NCBI GenBank assembly: GCA_963745205.1
Contig: CAVUWX010000003.1
Span: forward strand, 62,001 to 126,000
Length of the DNA stretch: 64,000 bases
Reading direction: 5' to 3'
Source: Hyphomicrobium_A sp963745205
GTDB lineage: Bacteria; Pseudomonadota; Alphaproteobacteria; Rhizobiales; Hyphomicrobiaceae
Of this stretch, positions 52,591-61,542 are shown piece after piece. Position 1 is the stretch's first letter, and each line of letters begins with the position of its first letter. The notes below the pieces were generated by a model. The model did no database searches and was not told the origin of the DNA. It saw only the letters and a list, made by a program, of their open reading frames with translations. A program made the position numbers and the translations under genes.

Positions 52591-53645
52591 GGCGGTCGCG
52601 TACGCGGGTAGTTCTGGTTGAGCGCCGCCGCCTCGATCAGCGAGATGAGCCGGCCGAGATCACGCTCATCGAACACCATTTCGATGCCGAGCGCGCGCGT
52701 CCTGCGCTGAAGCTCGACCAGTTTTTCCTCGCCCGCAAGCCGCGCCCAGTCCTTCTCCGTGGTGACGAGGTCGCACGCTTTCGCCCGCGCAAGCGCGAGC
52801 AGGCGGTCTGCCTCCGCGCGCGAGACGACATGGTGGTCGGGAAACGACACGCGCTCGAGCACGCGCGCACCGAGGCTTTCGGCCAGCGCAAAGAAGCGCT
52901 CCGGATTGGCGATCCCCGCGAACGCGACGACAGGGCGGCCGGAGAGCCAGGAAACATCCCCGCTAGGACCGACCCGCGCGGCGAGCACCGGCCCCGGAAA
53001 GCCGCGCCGTAGGCGCTCGTGAACGCCAGCAGCGGCGGGCGCTCCTCCGTCGGGCGATCGCACGACGATGGCGTCGACGAGTCCGAGCTGAAAATCAATC
53101 GGCGCACGCAGCGGCCCGGCCGGAATAACCTCACCGTTGCCGAGGCCTCGACGCCCGTCGACTACGGCGATCGACAAGTCCTTCGCCAACGACCCGTTTT
53201 GCAGGCCATCGTCCATGACGATGGCGCCGACCTCGCGTCCGCTCGATTCGATCGCACGCGCTCCCGCCGCGCGATCGTGGCTGACCATTGTCGGAGCGAC
53301 GCGGGCGAGCAGCAGCGGCTCATCCCCGAAGCGCCGTGCGGCGCTTGGGGCATCCTCCACCCAGGCGGGACCCGCTTCGCTTCCGCCGTAGCCACGCGTC
53401 AGAAATACGGGGTTCAAACCGCGCTCGAGCAACAGACGCCCGATAGCGATCGCCAGCGGCGTCTTGCCGGTGCCCCCGGCCGTGAAGTTGCCGACGCAGA
53501 TCACGGGAAAACGTGAGCGGTAGGGCTGGCGGCGGAGATAGCGCGACTGCGCGATCCATCCGTAGAGCTGGCCCAGCGGCGCGAGCAGCCGCGCGCGCAC
53601 GTCCGGCGCTTGCCCGTACCACCAGCCCGGTTCTTCAAGACGCAC
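52581..53645 (-). CDS. lpxK: Tetraacyldisaccharide 4'-kinase
   Basis: 354 residues. Membrane-associated N-terminus (YGWIAQSRYLR), Walker A NFTAGGTGKTPLAIAIGRLL, FLTRGYGG and the IVMDDGLQNGSL motif. It adds the 4'-phosphate to the lipid A precursor. It overlaps the end of the acyltransferase-WaaA gene by 11 bases, so the two are coupled. Confidence 0.95.
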   Translation of the reverse strand: MRLEEPGWWYGQAPDVRARLLAPLGQLYGWIAQSRYLRRQPYRSRFPVICVGNFTAGGTGKTPLAIAIGRLLLERGLNPVFLTRGYGGSEAGPAWVEDAPSAARRFGDEPLLLARVAPTMVSHDRAAGARAIESSGREVGAIVMDDGLQNGSLAKDLSIAVVDGRRGLGNGEVIPAGPLRAPIDFQLGLVDAIVVRSPDGGAPAAAGVHERLRRGFPGPVLAARVGPSGDVSWLSGRPVVAFAGIANPERFFALAESLGARVLERVSFPDHHVVSRAEADRLLALARAKACDLVTTEKDWARLAGEEKLVELQRRTRALGIEMVFDERDLGRLISLIEAAALNQNYPRTRPPQP

Positions 53646-55665
53646 GCTTCAATCTCTCATCCGGGAGATAGCGCAGGAGCGTCTCGACCGTCTTTTCCAG
53701 AGCGCCCGATAGGGCGGCCAGCGCCTGCGTTGCGCCGGCGCGCATGCGGGCGAGCTCGGCCGGGCTTTGCAGAAGCCGCGAGACGACGTCGGTGAGCGCC
53801 CGCGCCGAGGTCACCTCGATGGCGCCCTGGTGGCGCAGAAGCGCGCGGTATGCATCGGCGAAGTTCTGCCAATGCGGCCCGGTGATGACGCCGACGCCGT
53901 GGCGCACCGCCTCGATGGGGTTCTGGCCGCCACGTTCGACGAGCGAACCGCCGATGAAGGCAAGCAGAGACAACGCGTAGAGCGTGCCGAGCTCGCCGAT
54001 GGTATCGGCGATGTAGATCTCCGTCCGCTCGCCCGGCGCCGCACCGAGGGAGCGTTGCGCCACCGTGAAGCCCAGATCCTTGAGGCGCTCAGCAATCGCG
54101 GTGCCGCGCTCCGGGTGGCGCGGCGCGATGATGGTGCAGAAGCCCTCGAAGTTGCGCGCGAGCTGGCGATGCGCGTCGGCGACGATCTCCTCCTCGCCCT
54201 CGTGCGTGCTCACGGCGAGGAACATCGGGCGCCCGCGAAGCGCGTCCTTGAGGCGTTCGAGCTCGCCCAAGTCCACCGGCGGGGGCGGCGCATCGATCTT
54301 GAGGTTGCCGACGGGGACGACGTTGCGCGCGCCTAGTGAGGAAAAGCCGAGCGCGAGGCGATCGTTCTGCGCGAGCACCACGTCGAAGCGATTGAACAGC
54401 GGCTGCGCCATGCCGCTATTGCGCTGCCAGCGGCGGCGGCTGCGGTGCGACAAGCGTGCATTCACCAGCGCCAGCGGGATGCCGCGCGCCGAGGTCGCGA
54501 GGATCAGCGACGGCCAGATCTCTGACTCGGTGAAAACCGCAAGATCGGGGCGCCAATGATCGAGGAAGCGGTCGGCGTACTCGGGCGCATCGAGTGGAAC
54601 ATACTGGTGGAGGCTGCGTGCACCCAGCCGGCGTTGAGCGAGGTTCGCCGAGGTGACGGTGCCGGTAGTCAACAGAAAGCTCAAATCGGGGCGCGCAGCG
54701 CTGAGCGCGTCGATGACGGGCAGCACGCAGTTGGTCTCGCCGACGCTCGCGGCGTGGACCCACACGAGCACGCCTTCCGGACGCGCGGCGCTCGGCTCAC
54801 CGAAGCGCTCAGCCCGCCGGCGCGGATCCTCCTTGCCGCCGCGCTCGCGCAGCTTGAGGACCAGCGGCGCCACGGGTCGCAGGAGGCTCATGCCGGCACG
54901 GTAGACCTTGAGGCGCAAATCCGGCTCGGCCGGCGGAGAGTTGGGATCGTCGAGGCGCATCGGTGTAATACGCCTAACGTCAGCGCCGGCGAGCTCGTAG
55001 GCGCGCACGGTCGCGGCGTTCAAGGACCGCTCGAGGTCGGAACGCGCAGCTTCGAGCGCGGCCTCGTCGGCATCGGGCGCCACGCTGATCGGCTCGCCCA
55101 TCACGTAGGCAAGCTTGGAAAACGGCAGGTTGATAGTCATCCGGCTCCAGGTCTTCAGCGCTACGAAGCGCGACGTGGCCGAGGCCACGGGGACGATGGG
55201 GCGACCGGAGAGGCGCGCTAAAGTCACGATACCGGTTCCCGCACGGCGCGCAGGCCCAGGAGGCACATCCGCGGTCATCACGATGGAGTAGCCCTCTTTC
55301 AGCGCCCGCACCGCCGCCCGCAGCGCGTGCGCGCCGCCGCGGTCCTTGCGCCGCACGCCCGCGCCGGCTCCGCGGATGAGCTCGACCCCGAAATGCGACA
55401 TCGCGGCGCCGATCAGCTCGGCGTCACCGTGGCGCGCAACCATCGCCGCAACCTTGACGCGCTTCGAGGGCCAAAAGCCCGACGTCATCATGAACTGGCC
55501 GTGCCAGGTCGCCACGATCACGGGGTGCGCAGCCTCCAGCCGTGCGAGCACGTCGTCCGGCTCGTAAACGGCGCGCGAGGTGCGGCCCACGGTGCCGATC
55601 AGGCTGGCGATGCCCCGGCCTGCAAGACGGTTCAGCCTGGCTTTCGTCTCGGGCGAACGTGCCAT
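53635..55665 (-). CDS. waaA: Fusion of DUF374 lysophospholipid acyltransferase-like domain and Kdo transferase WaaA
   Basis: 676 residues, one uninterrupted frame. Residues 1-230 match DUF374 acyltransferase-like proteins: VIVATWHGQFMMTSGFWPS, RGAGAGVRRKDRGGAHALR, MTADVPPGPARRAGTGIVTL. Residues about 255-670 match 3-deoxy-D-manno-octulosonic acid transferase: VLVWVHAASVGETNCVLPVI, FTESEIWPSLILATSARGIP, LAVSTHEGEEEIV, FIGGSLVERGGQNPIEAVRH. In relatives these are two adjacent genes; here no stop or start separates them. WaaA adds Kdo to lipid IVA at the inner membrane. The acyltransferase partner's substrate is not known. Confidence 0.9.
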   Translation of the reverse strand: MARSPETKARLNRLAGRGIASLIGTVGRTSRAVYEPDDVLARLEAAHPVIVATWHGQFMMTSGFWPSKRVKVAAMVARHGDAELIGAAMSHFGVELIRGAGAGVRRKDRGGAHALRAAVRALKEGYSIVMTADVPPGPARRAGTGIVTLARLSGRPIVPVASATSRFVALKTWSRMTINLPFSKLAYVMGEPISVAPDADEAALEAARSDLERSLNAATVRAYELAGADVRRITPMRLDDPNSPPAEPDLRLKVYRAGMSLLRPVAPLVLKLRERGGKEDPRRRAERFGEPSAARPEGVLVWVHAASVGETNCVLPVIDALSAARPDLSFLLTTGTVTSANLAQRRLGARSLHQYVPLDAPEYADRFLDHWRPDLAVFTESEIWPSLILATSARGIPLALVNARLSHRSRRRWQRNSGMAQPLFNRFDVVLAQNDRLALGFSSLGARNVVPVGNLKIDAPPPPVDLGELERLKDALRGRPMFLAVSTHEGEEEIVADAHRQLARNFEGFCTIIAPRHPERGTAIAERLKDLGFTVAQRSLGAAPGERTEIYIADTIGELGTLYALSLLAFIGGSLVERGGQNPIEAVRHGVGVITGPHWQNFADAYRALLRHQGAIEVTSARALTDVVSRLLQSPAELARMRAGATQALAALSGALEKTVETLLRYLPDERLKRAS

Positions 55666-55838
55666 CCGGAAGGGTGCCTCGGCGCGAAACGCTCCACGCG
55701 AGCGGTCCGCTGGCGAACCACTTGCAGGGGGTTCCTATAGCGAATATCTAGCGATAGCAAATTGGGACGTTCGGGCACAGAGGGTGGCTTGGCGCGGCTG
55801 GCTGCCGGTTCCCGGATCGAACGAAATTCAGCGGACCT

Positions 55839-56576
55839 ATGACCGGATTGGTGAAGCGGGCAAAACGTTCCTTGCGGCGCGCGGCGAGGAGCTCCCGGGA
55901 AGCGGTCATGCGCCGTTCGCCGCTGTGGCTGCGCCGCGGGCTGGGGCCCACAGCGAGCTACCTCGACATGCTGCTCGTCGACCACGGCATCTTCCGTCTC
56001 GCCTACGCCAACATCCATCAGATCTCCGATCGCGCGTGGCGCTCGGCGCAGCCGGCCCCGCATCACATCGGCCGCTTCGCGCGCGCGGGCATCCGCACCA
56101 TCGTCAACCTTCGCGGGGAGCGCCAATGCGGCAGCTACTGGCTTGAGCAAGAGGCGTGTGCGCGCCACGGCTTGAAGCTCGTCAATTTCCAGATCCGCTC
56201 GCGCGCCGCACCGACGCGTGAGGAGCTGGCCGGGGCGCGGCGGCTGTTTGAGGAGATCGAGTACCCGATGCTCATGCACTGCAAGTCGGGCGCCGACCGC
56301 GCCGGGCTGATGAGCGTGCTTTATCGCTTCTTGCACGAGGGCGTGCCGCTCAAGGAGGCGAAGAAGGAGCTCTCCTTGAAGTACGGACACATCCGCCAGG
56401 CGCACACTGGCATCCTCGACTACTTCTTCGAGAAGTACCTGGACGACAACGCCAAGCAGCCGATGGCATTCTTCGATTGGGTCGAGACCGTCTACGATCC
56501 CGATGAGCTCAAGCACACATTCCGGTCGAAGGGCTGGGCCAACCGCATCGTCGACAGCGTGCTGCGGCGTGAGTAG
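55839..56576 (+). CDS. Tyrosine/dual-specificity phosphatase family protein
   Basis: 245 residues. A basic N-terminus, then the start of the phosphatase fold (RSAQPAPHHIGRFARAGIRT, IVNLRGE). The active site HCx5R is HCKSGADRAG, with the general acid region earlier. Such proteins are often encoded in envelope or exopolysaccharide clusters. It lies on the opposite strand between msbA and the acyltransferase-waaA gene, so it may control envelope synthesis. Confidence 0.85.
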   Translation: MTGLVKRAKRSLRRAARSSREAVMRRSPLWLRRGLGPTASYLDMLLVDHGIFRLAYANIHQISDRAWRSAQPAPHHIGRFARAGIRTIVNLRGERQCGSYWLEQEACARHGLKLVNFQIRSRAAPTREELAGARRLFEEIEYPMLMHCKSGADRAGLMSVLYRFLHEGVPLKEAKKELSLKYGHIRQAHTGILDYFFEKYLDDNAKQPMAFFDWVETVYDPDELKHTFRSKGWANRIVDSVLRRE

Positions 56577-56585
56577 CGGGCGCAG

Positions 56586-58406
56586 CTACGTGGCCTGCGC
56601 CACGCCTGCGTCGGTCAACGCCTGCGACCGCACAAGGCGTGCGTAGCTGCCGCCTTCGGCCAAGAGCTCGCGGTGGGTGCCGGTCTCGACGATCGTTCCC
56701 TGATCCATGACGCAGATGAGGTCGGCGTTCTGCACCGTCGACAGCCGATGGGCGATGACGAGCGTCGTGCGGTTCTTGGTGAATCTCGCGAGCGCCGCCT
56801 GCACGAGTCGCTCCGATTCGGTATCGAGCGCGCTCGTCGCCTCGTCCAAGAGCAAAATCGGCGCGTCTTTGAGGATCGCGCGTGCGAGCGCCAGGCGCTG
56901 GCGCTGGCCGCCCGAAAGACGCAGGCCCCGGTCGCCGATCTGGGTGGCGTAGCCGTCGGGCTGCTCCATGATGAAGTCGTGGGCTGCGGCAGCCTTGGCG
57001 GCGGCGATAATCGCGGCGTCGGAGGCCCCGAGCCGCCCCAGCGCGATATTGGCGCCGATGGTATCGTCGAACAGCGTGACGTCCTGCGCGACGATGGCGA
57101 TGGCTTCGCGCAGAGACGCGAGCGTCACCTGGCGCACGTCCTGGTTGTCGACGGTGATGCGACCCTCGGTGATGTCGAACAGCCGCGGCACGAGGTTCAG
57201 CACCGTCGACTTCCCCGCGCCGGAACGCCCGACGAGCGCCACCGTCTTGCCCCCCGGCACGAGGAGCGAGAAGTGTCGGATCGCCTGCAGCCCCCTCTGC
57301 TCGTCGTAGGCGAAGGCGACATCGTCGAAGCGGATGGTGCTCGAGATCACCGTGAGCGGCTTGGCGTTCGGAGCATCAATGATGCACGGCATCTCGTCGA
57401 CGAGGCCGTAGAAGCTCTCGGCGGCAGCCAGACCCTCGTTGACGCGCCCCGACAGGGCGCCGAGAGCGCGGATCGGCTGCGCCGCCATAAGCAACGCCGT
57501 GACGAAGCCCATGAAGTCGCCGACGGTGGAGATGCCGCTGGCGATGCGCCAATAGGCGAACGCAATGACGCCCGTCACGGCTAGGCCGCCGAGCGCCTCT
57601 AGCATCGGGTCTATGCGGGCGCGGTTGCGCACGGCCTTCATGCGCAGGTCGTACACCTGCTCGAAGCTCTGGTTGAGCCGCTCGCCCGCATACTTCTCCA
57701 GCCGGAACGATTTGATGAGGCGCGCGCTCGACAGCTTCTCGGTCAGAAGCGAGGTCATGTCGCCGAGCTCGTCCTGCGTGCGCTTGGCGACGAGCCGCAG
57801 CCGCTTGCTCAGCGCCGCCACGGGAATGGCCGCGATCGGGTAGACCCCGATCACGATCAGCGACATCACCCAGTCGAGATAGAACATCGAGATAGCGAGC
57901 GCGACGACCGAGAGCACGTCGCGCACCGCCGTGTTGAGCGCTGCGAGCGCCGCCTGCTGTACGAACGAGATGTCGTTCGTCAGCTTCGAGACGAGCCGGC
58001 CCGGCGTATCCCGCGTCAGCCGCGCAAGATCAGACCACAAGAGGTGCGCGAAGGCCACCTTCTGCATGTCGGTCGTCATGCGCATGACGATGCGGTTGGT
58101 CTCGACGGTCTGCCAATAGAGGAACAGGCTGCGCAGCATCGTCACCGTGATGATGCCTCCGAGCACGTAAGGAAGCGCCGAGCTCTGCTCCTTCATCAGG
58201 GCGTCGAAGGAGGCCTTGATGATCATGGGGTAAGCGCCGGTCGCGGCCGCGAGCAGCGCGGTCAAGGCGAGCGCCCAGATGAGATCGCGCCAGCGCGGCG
58301 CGATCCATTCCTGCGAGAACCGCTTCAAGAGCCCGCGTTGCTGCTCGTCGAGCGACAGCTTCTTCGGCGCAAGCTCCGCAGACGGTTGCGTGCCGTTGGT
58401 GGTCAC
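56586..58406 (-). CDS. msbA: Lipid A export ABC transporter MsbA-like
   Basis: 606 residues, a half-transporter: membrane domain about 35-335, nucleotide-binding domain about 355-590 with Walker A LVGRSGAGKST, signature LSGGQRQRLALARAIL and Walker B ILLLDEATSALD. Placed beside lpxK and waaA, it probably flips lipid A-core, although multidrug relatives look the same. Its start overlaps the DUF4170 gene by 4 bases. Confidence 0.9.
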   Translation of the reverse strand: MTTNGTQPSAELAPKKLSLDEQQRGLLKRFSQEWIAPRWRDLIWALALTALLAAATGAYPMIIKASFDALMKEQSSALPYVLGGIITVTMLRSLFLYWQTVETNRIVMRMTTDMQKVAFAHLLWSDLARLTRDTPGRLVSKLTNDISFVQQAALAALNTAVRDVLSVVALAISMFYLDWVMSLIVIGVYPIAAIPVAALSKRLRLVAKRTQDELGDMTSLLTEKLSSARLIKSFRLEKYAGERLNQSFEQVYDLRMKAVRNRARIDPMLEALGGLAVTGVIAFAYWRIASGISTVGDFMGFVTALLMAAQPIRALGALSGRVNEGLAAAESFYGLVDEMPCIIDAPNAKPLTVISSTIRFDDVAFAYDEQRGLQAIRHFSLLVPGGKTVALVGRSGAGKSTVLNLVPRLFDITEGRITVDNQDVRQVTLASLREAIAIVAQDVTLFDDTIGANIALGRLGASDAAIIAAAKAAAAHDFIMEQPDGYATQIGDRGLRLSGGQRQRLALARAILKDAPILLLDEATSALDTESERLVQAALARFTKNRTTLVIAHRLSTVQNADLICVMDQGTIVETGTHRELLAEGGSYARLVRSQALTDAGVAQAT

Positions 58407-58672
58407 GATGGCGCCTTGGCGTCGGCCACCGCTCTCGGGTGCTCGGGATCGAGGAGGCGGTGCATGTGAACGATGAAGTAGCGCATCATGGCGTTGTCGA
58501 CGGTTCGATGCGCGGCTCCCTTCCAGGCGGTGAAGGCTTCGGCGTAGTTGGGATAGATACCGACGATATCGAGGCTTTTGAGGTCACGGAATTCGATGCC
58601 GTCGAGCGCGGTCAACTCGCCCCCGAAAACCAGGTGGAGCAATTGCTTCGTCGGCTTCTTGTCGGCAGTCAT
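58403..58672 (-). CDS. DUF4170 family protein
   Basis: 89 residues matching DUF4170: LHLVFGGELTALDGIEFRDL, VGIYPNYAEAFTAWKGAA, MRYFIVHMHRLLDPE. The family is alphaproteobacterial and repeatedly found before msbA, as here with an ATGA overlap. No known activity. The 294 bases upstream contain no gene. Confidence 0.85.
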   Translation of the reverse strand: MTADKKPTKQLLHLVFGGELTALDGIEFRDLKSLDIVGIYPNYAEAFTAWKGAAHRTVDNAMMRYFIVHMHRLLDPEHPRAVADAKAPS

Positions 58673-58966
58673 TGGGCTCTTCCCTCAGAGATAGCGTTGC
58701 GTCGGCCCTTAAGCGTTTCCTGCCGGAAGGCGCGGGCTGGTGCAAGCCGGTTGGGCCCGCTCCCCGCTTTTCCTCGGCGGCCCTAAAACAGACCGCCCGG
58801 TTACGGCGAATTTACGCTATCTCTTAAACTGCCGGGAAGGCGCTTAATGCATACTTGTTGATACGGTCGCAGCAGACGGCTGCTCTGAAGAAGACGGCGG
58901 GGCGAGCAAATCATCGGCTTGGGAACGGCGCTGCCGTCCCAAGCCGACTTAGTCTCGGCGCCCGGC

Positions 58967-59932
58967 TCAGCTCAAACCGGCGAACCGCGACAGGGCCATG
59001 TCGGCGACGAGGCCCAAGAACATCACGAGCCCCACGTCGCGATTCGACCGGAAGCGTCTCAAGCAGTTGGCCGGATCGGCGACGTCGAGCGTCGTCACCT
59101 GCCAAGCCATCTGCAGCGACGCAAGCACCACTGCGAAGAAGAAGATGAGGTGGGTGCCGGCGAAGAACCCGGCGAGCAGCCACAGCACGACGGCACCGGC
59201 ATAAAGGGCGCCGACCCAGGTCATCGTATTTTCGCCGAAGCGGATGGCGGTCGATTTTAGGCCCAGCAGTACGTCCGTCTCGCGGTCCTGGTGGGCGTAG
59301 ATGGTGTCGTAGCCCATCGTCCACAGCACCGAGCCGGCATAGAGCAGCAGCGCCGGCAGCGCCAGCGAGCCCGTCACCGCGCTCCACCCGACGAGCGCTC
59401 CCCAGTTGAAGACGAGGCCGAGCGCGATCTGCGGCCAATGCGTGAAGCGCTTCAGGAACGGATACACGCCAACGAGGAGCAGCGAGACCAGTCCGAGCCG
59501 GATGGTGTAGGCGTTGAACTGGATCAGCACCAGGAGCCCGACGAACGCGCAGACGCCGGCAAAGGCCAGCGCCTCGCCGGGAGTGACCTGGCCGGATGGA
59601 ATGGGCCGGCTCGCCGTGCGCTCCACCTGCGCGTCATAGTCGCGGTCGACATAATCGTTGTAGGTGCAGCCGGCTGCGCGCATGACGATTGCACCAACGG
59701 CAAAAAGCGTGAGCAGCCACGGGTTCGGGTAGGGTCGCTCGAGCGCGACCTCGGCGAGGCCGACCGACCACCAGCACGGCAGCAAGAGCAGCCACAGCCC
59801 GATGGGACGATCTAGGCGAGCGAGCCGGAGGTAGGGCCGCGCGTATTCCGGCGCATAACGGTCGGCCCAATTGCCGACGGGGGCGTCGGCAACGGGGGAA
59901 GAACGCTTGGTCGGTGAGGGAATAGCGGGCAT
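58967..59932 (-). CDS. ubiA: 4-hydroxybenzoate octaprenyltransferase
   Basis: 321 residues with eight or nine membrane helices. Two Asp-rich prenyl-diphosphate sites: YNDYVDRDYDAQVERTASRP and YAHQDRETDVLLGLKSTA. It attaches the isoprenoid tail to 4-hydroxybenzoate in ubiquinone synthesis. The N-terminus is about 25 residues longer than the homology. Divergent from rsmE. Confidence 0.93.
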   Translation of the reverse strand: MPAIPSPTKRSSPVADAPVGNWADRYAPEYARPYLRLARLDRPIGLWLLLLPCWWSVGLAEVALERPYPNPWLLTLFAVGAIVMRAAGCTYNDYVDRDYDAQVERTASRPIPSGQVTPGEALAFAGVCAFVGLLVLIQFNAYTIRLGLVSLLLVGVYPFLKRFTHWPQIALGLVFNWGALVGWSAVTGSLALPALLLYAGSVLWTMGYDTIYAHQDRETDVLLGLKSTAIRFGENTMTWVGALYAGAVVLWLLAGFFAGTHLIFFFAVVLASLQMAWQVTTLDVADPANCLRRFRSNRDVGLVMFLGLVADMALSRFAGLS

Positions 59933-60026
59933 TGGCTCAGCTTCGGGGCTGCGGTCACGGGGAGCGTAGTCGTGGGGCGCCCACGCGGCAATCGCGCAAG
60001 GGAGCGAATTTCGCTAAGAGGACGCC

Positions 60027-60767
60027 ATGTCAGGCAGCGAACTTACCGCGCACCGTCTGTTTCTCGACGCACGGCTGCAGGGCGGGGAGCGTATCGCCTG
60101 CAGCCCGGAACAGGCGAACTACCTTCTGAACGTGCTGCGGCTCGGCACGAACGCGGAGATCCTTGCCTTCAACGGTCGCGACGGCGAATGGCGCGCGCGC
60201 CTTGTCGACGTCGCGAAGCGCCGCTGCGCGTTGGAATGCGTGGAGCGGACGCGGGCGCAAACATCAGGCCCCGACATCCACTATCTCTTCGCGCCGCTGA
60301 AGCACGCGCGCCTCGACTACATGATGCAGAAGGCGACCGAGATGGGCGTTGCGAAGCTGCAGCCCGTGCTCACGCGGCGCACGATTGCAGCTCGCGTCAA
60401 CACCGAGCGTATGCGCGCCAACGCCATCGAGGCGGCTGAGCAGTGCGGCATCCTGCGGGTGCCGGAGGTGGCAGAGCCCGTGCGCCTCGAAACGGTACTG
60501 CTAAACTGGGATCAGACGCGCGCGCTCGTGTTCTGCGACGAGGCGGCCGAGGTGGCGAGCCCGCTTACCGCCCTGTCGCAGTTGGAAGGGCGCCCGCTCG
60601 CGGTGCTCATCGGCCCGGAGGGCGGCTTCGATCGGGGTGAGCAGGCGACACTACGGGAGAAACCTTTCGCGCTGCCGATTTCACTCGGGCCGCGGATCAT
60701 GCGCGCCGATACGGCAGCGGTAGCGGCATTGGCGCTTATCAATGCCGCGCTCGGCGACTGGCGCTAG
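60027..60767 (+). CDS. rsmE: 16S rRNA (uracil1498-N3)-methyltransferase
   Basis: 246 residues. An N-terminal PUA-like domain (RLFLDARLQGGERIACSP) and the SPOUT knot with LIGPEGGFDRGEQ and SLGPRIMRADTAAVAALALI. It methylates U1498 of 16S rRNA. Normal length. Confidence 0.94.
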   Translation: MSGSELTAHRLFLDARLQGGERIACSPEQANYLLNVLRLGTNAEILAFNGRDGEWRARLVDVAKRRCALECVERTRAQTSGPDIHYLFAPLKHARLDYMMQKATEMGVAKLQPVLTRRTIAARVNTERMRANAIEAAEQCGILRVPEVAEPVRLETVLLNWDQTRALVFCDEAAEVASPLTALSQLEGRPLAVLIGPEGGFDRGEQATLREKPFALPISLGPRIMRADTAAVAALALINAALGDWR

Positions 60768-60863
60768 CGCGCTTCAGTCGCCGATAATGATCGGAGCGGT
60801 CTGGCGGCCCGGCATGAATCGGGCCGCGCCATCACGTGCGATTGGGAAGGCGACCCTCGCCGC

Positions 60864-61208
60864 TTATTTCCCGCACTTGTCGTCGAGCTTGTCGAGCGCG
60901 GCGTCGTAGGACTTGCCGTCAGCCGATTCCGGATCGAGATCGGCGCCAGCCTCGTAGGCCGTCTCGAACTCGGAGCCCAGCTCCTTCATGTAGCCCTGCA
61001 TCTGCTTGTCGAGCTCTTGGCTCTTGCTGTCGTCGGCATCGTCGCCACCGCCAGCAGAGAGCTTGCTCATCTCGCAGTAGGTCTTGAGCTTGCCGGGGTC
61101 GGCAGCGACCGCGTCGAAGGTCTTGATGGCCGCATCGATCGTCGGGTTCGCCAGCGCTGGCGAAGCGAGGAGGCCGCAAACGGCGACTGCGGCCAAAATC
61201 GGTTTCAT
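60864..61208 (-). CDS. Small secreted protein
   Basis: 114 residues from the ATG at 61208 with AAGGAGC upstream. Signal peptide 1-20 (cleavage after ALA). The mature part is acidic and helical (TIDAAIKTFDAVAADPGKL, SQELDKQMQGYMKELG) with one Cys near the start and one near the end (TYCEM, DDKCGK) that could pair. Family not recognised; exported by inference. Confidence 0.65.
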   Translation of the reverse strand: MKPILAAVAVCGLLASPALANPTIDAAIKTFDAVAADPGKLKTYCEMSKLSAGGGDDADDSKSQELDKQMQGYMKELGSEFETAYEAGADLDPESADGKSYDAALDKLDDKCGK

Positions 61209-61542
61209 GCTTTGCTCCTTACGTTTTTGTCGAGGCGTACCGGCAATGAGCGAAGCCACCACATTCGAGCCTGTCATTGCGTGCATATCCAACGTCGGCG
61301 AGCGGCCAGAGCCGTCGAGACGGCACACGGATGGTCACGGCGAATGTTGCTCTTTTTGTGGTTGCTGAAGCCCCCCTCCGCGCTCCGAGAAGCGCATAGA
61401 TCATAGGGCGCAACGCCACACAAGGCCTGTGCGTTGCAACACCGAAGCGCCGGGGAATTGCCTCCTCACTTGTTCCCCCTTACCTGGAAGGCCATAAACC
61501 CTCGACCTAAAGCCCTCCCACCCGAACGCCCGAGGCCTTTCG

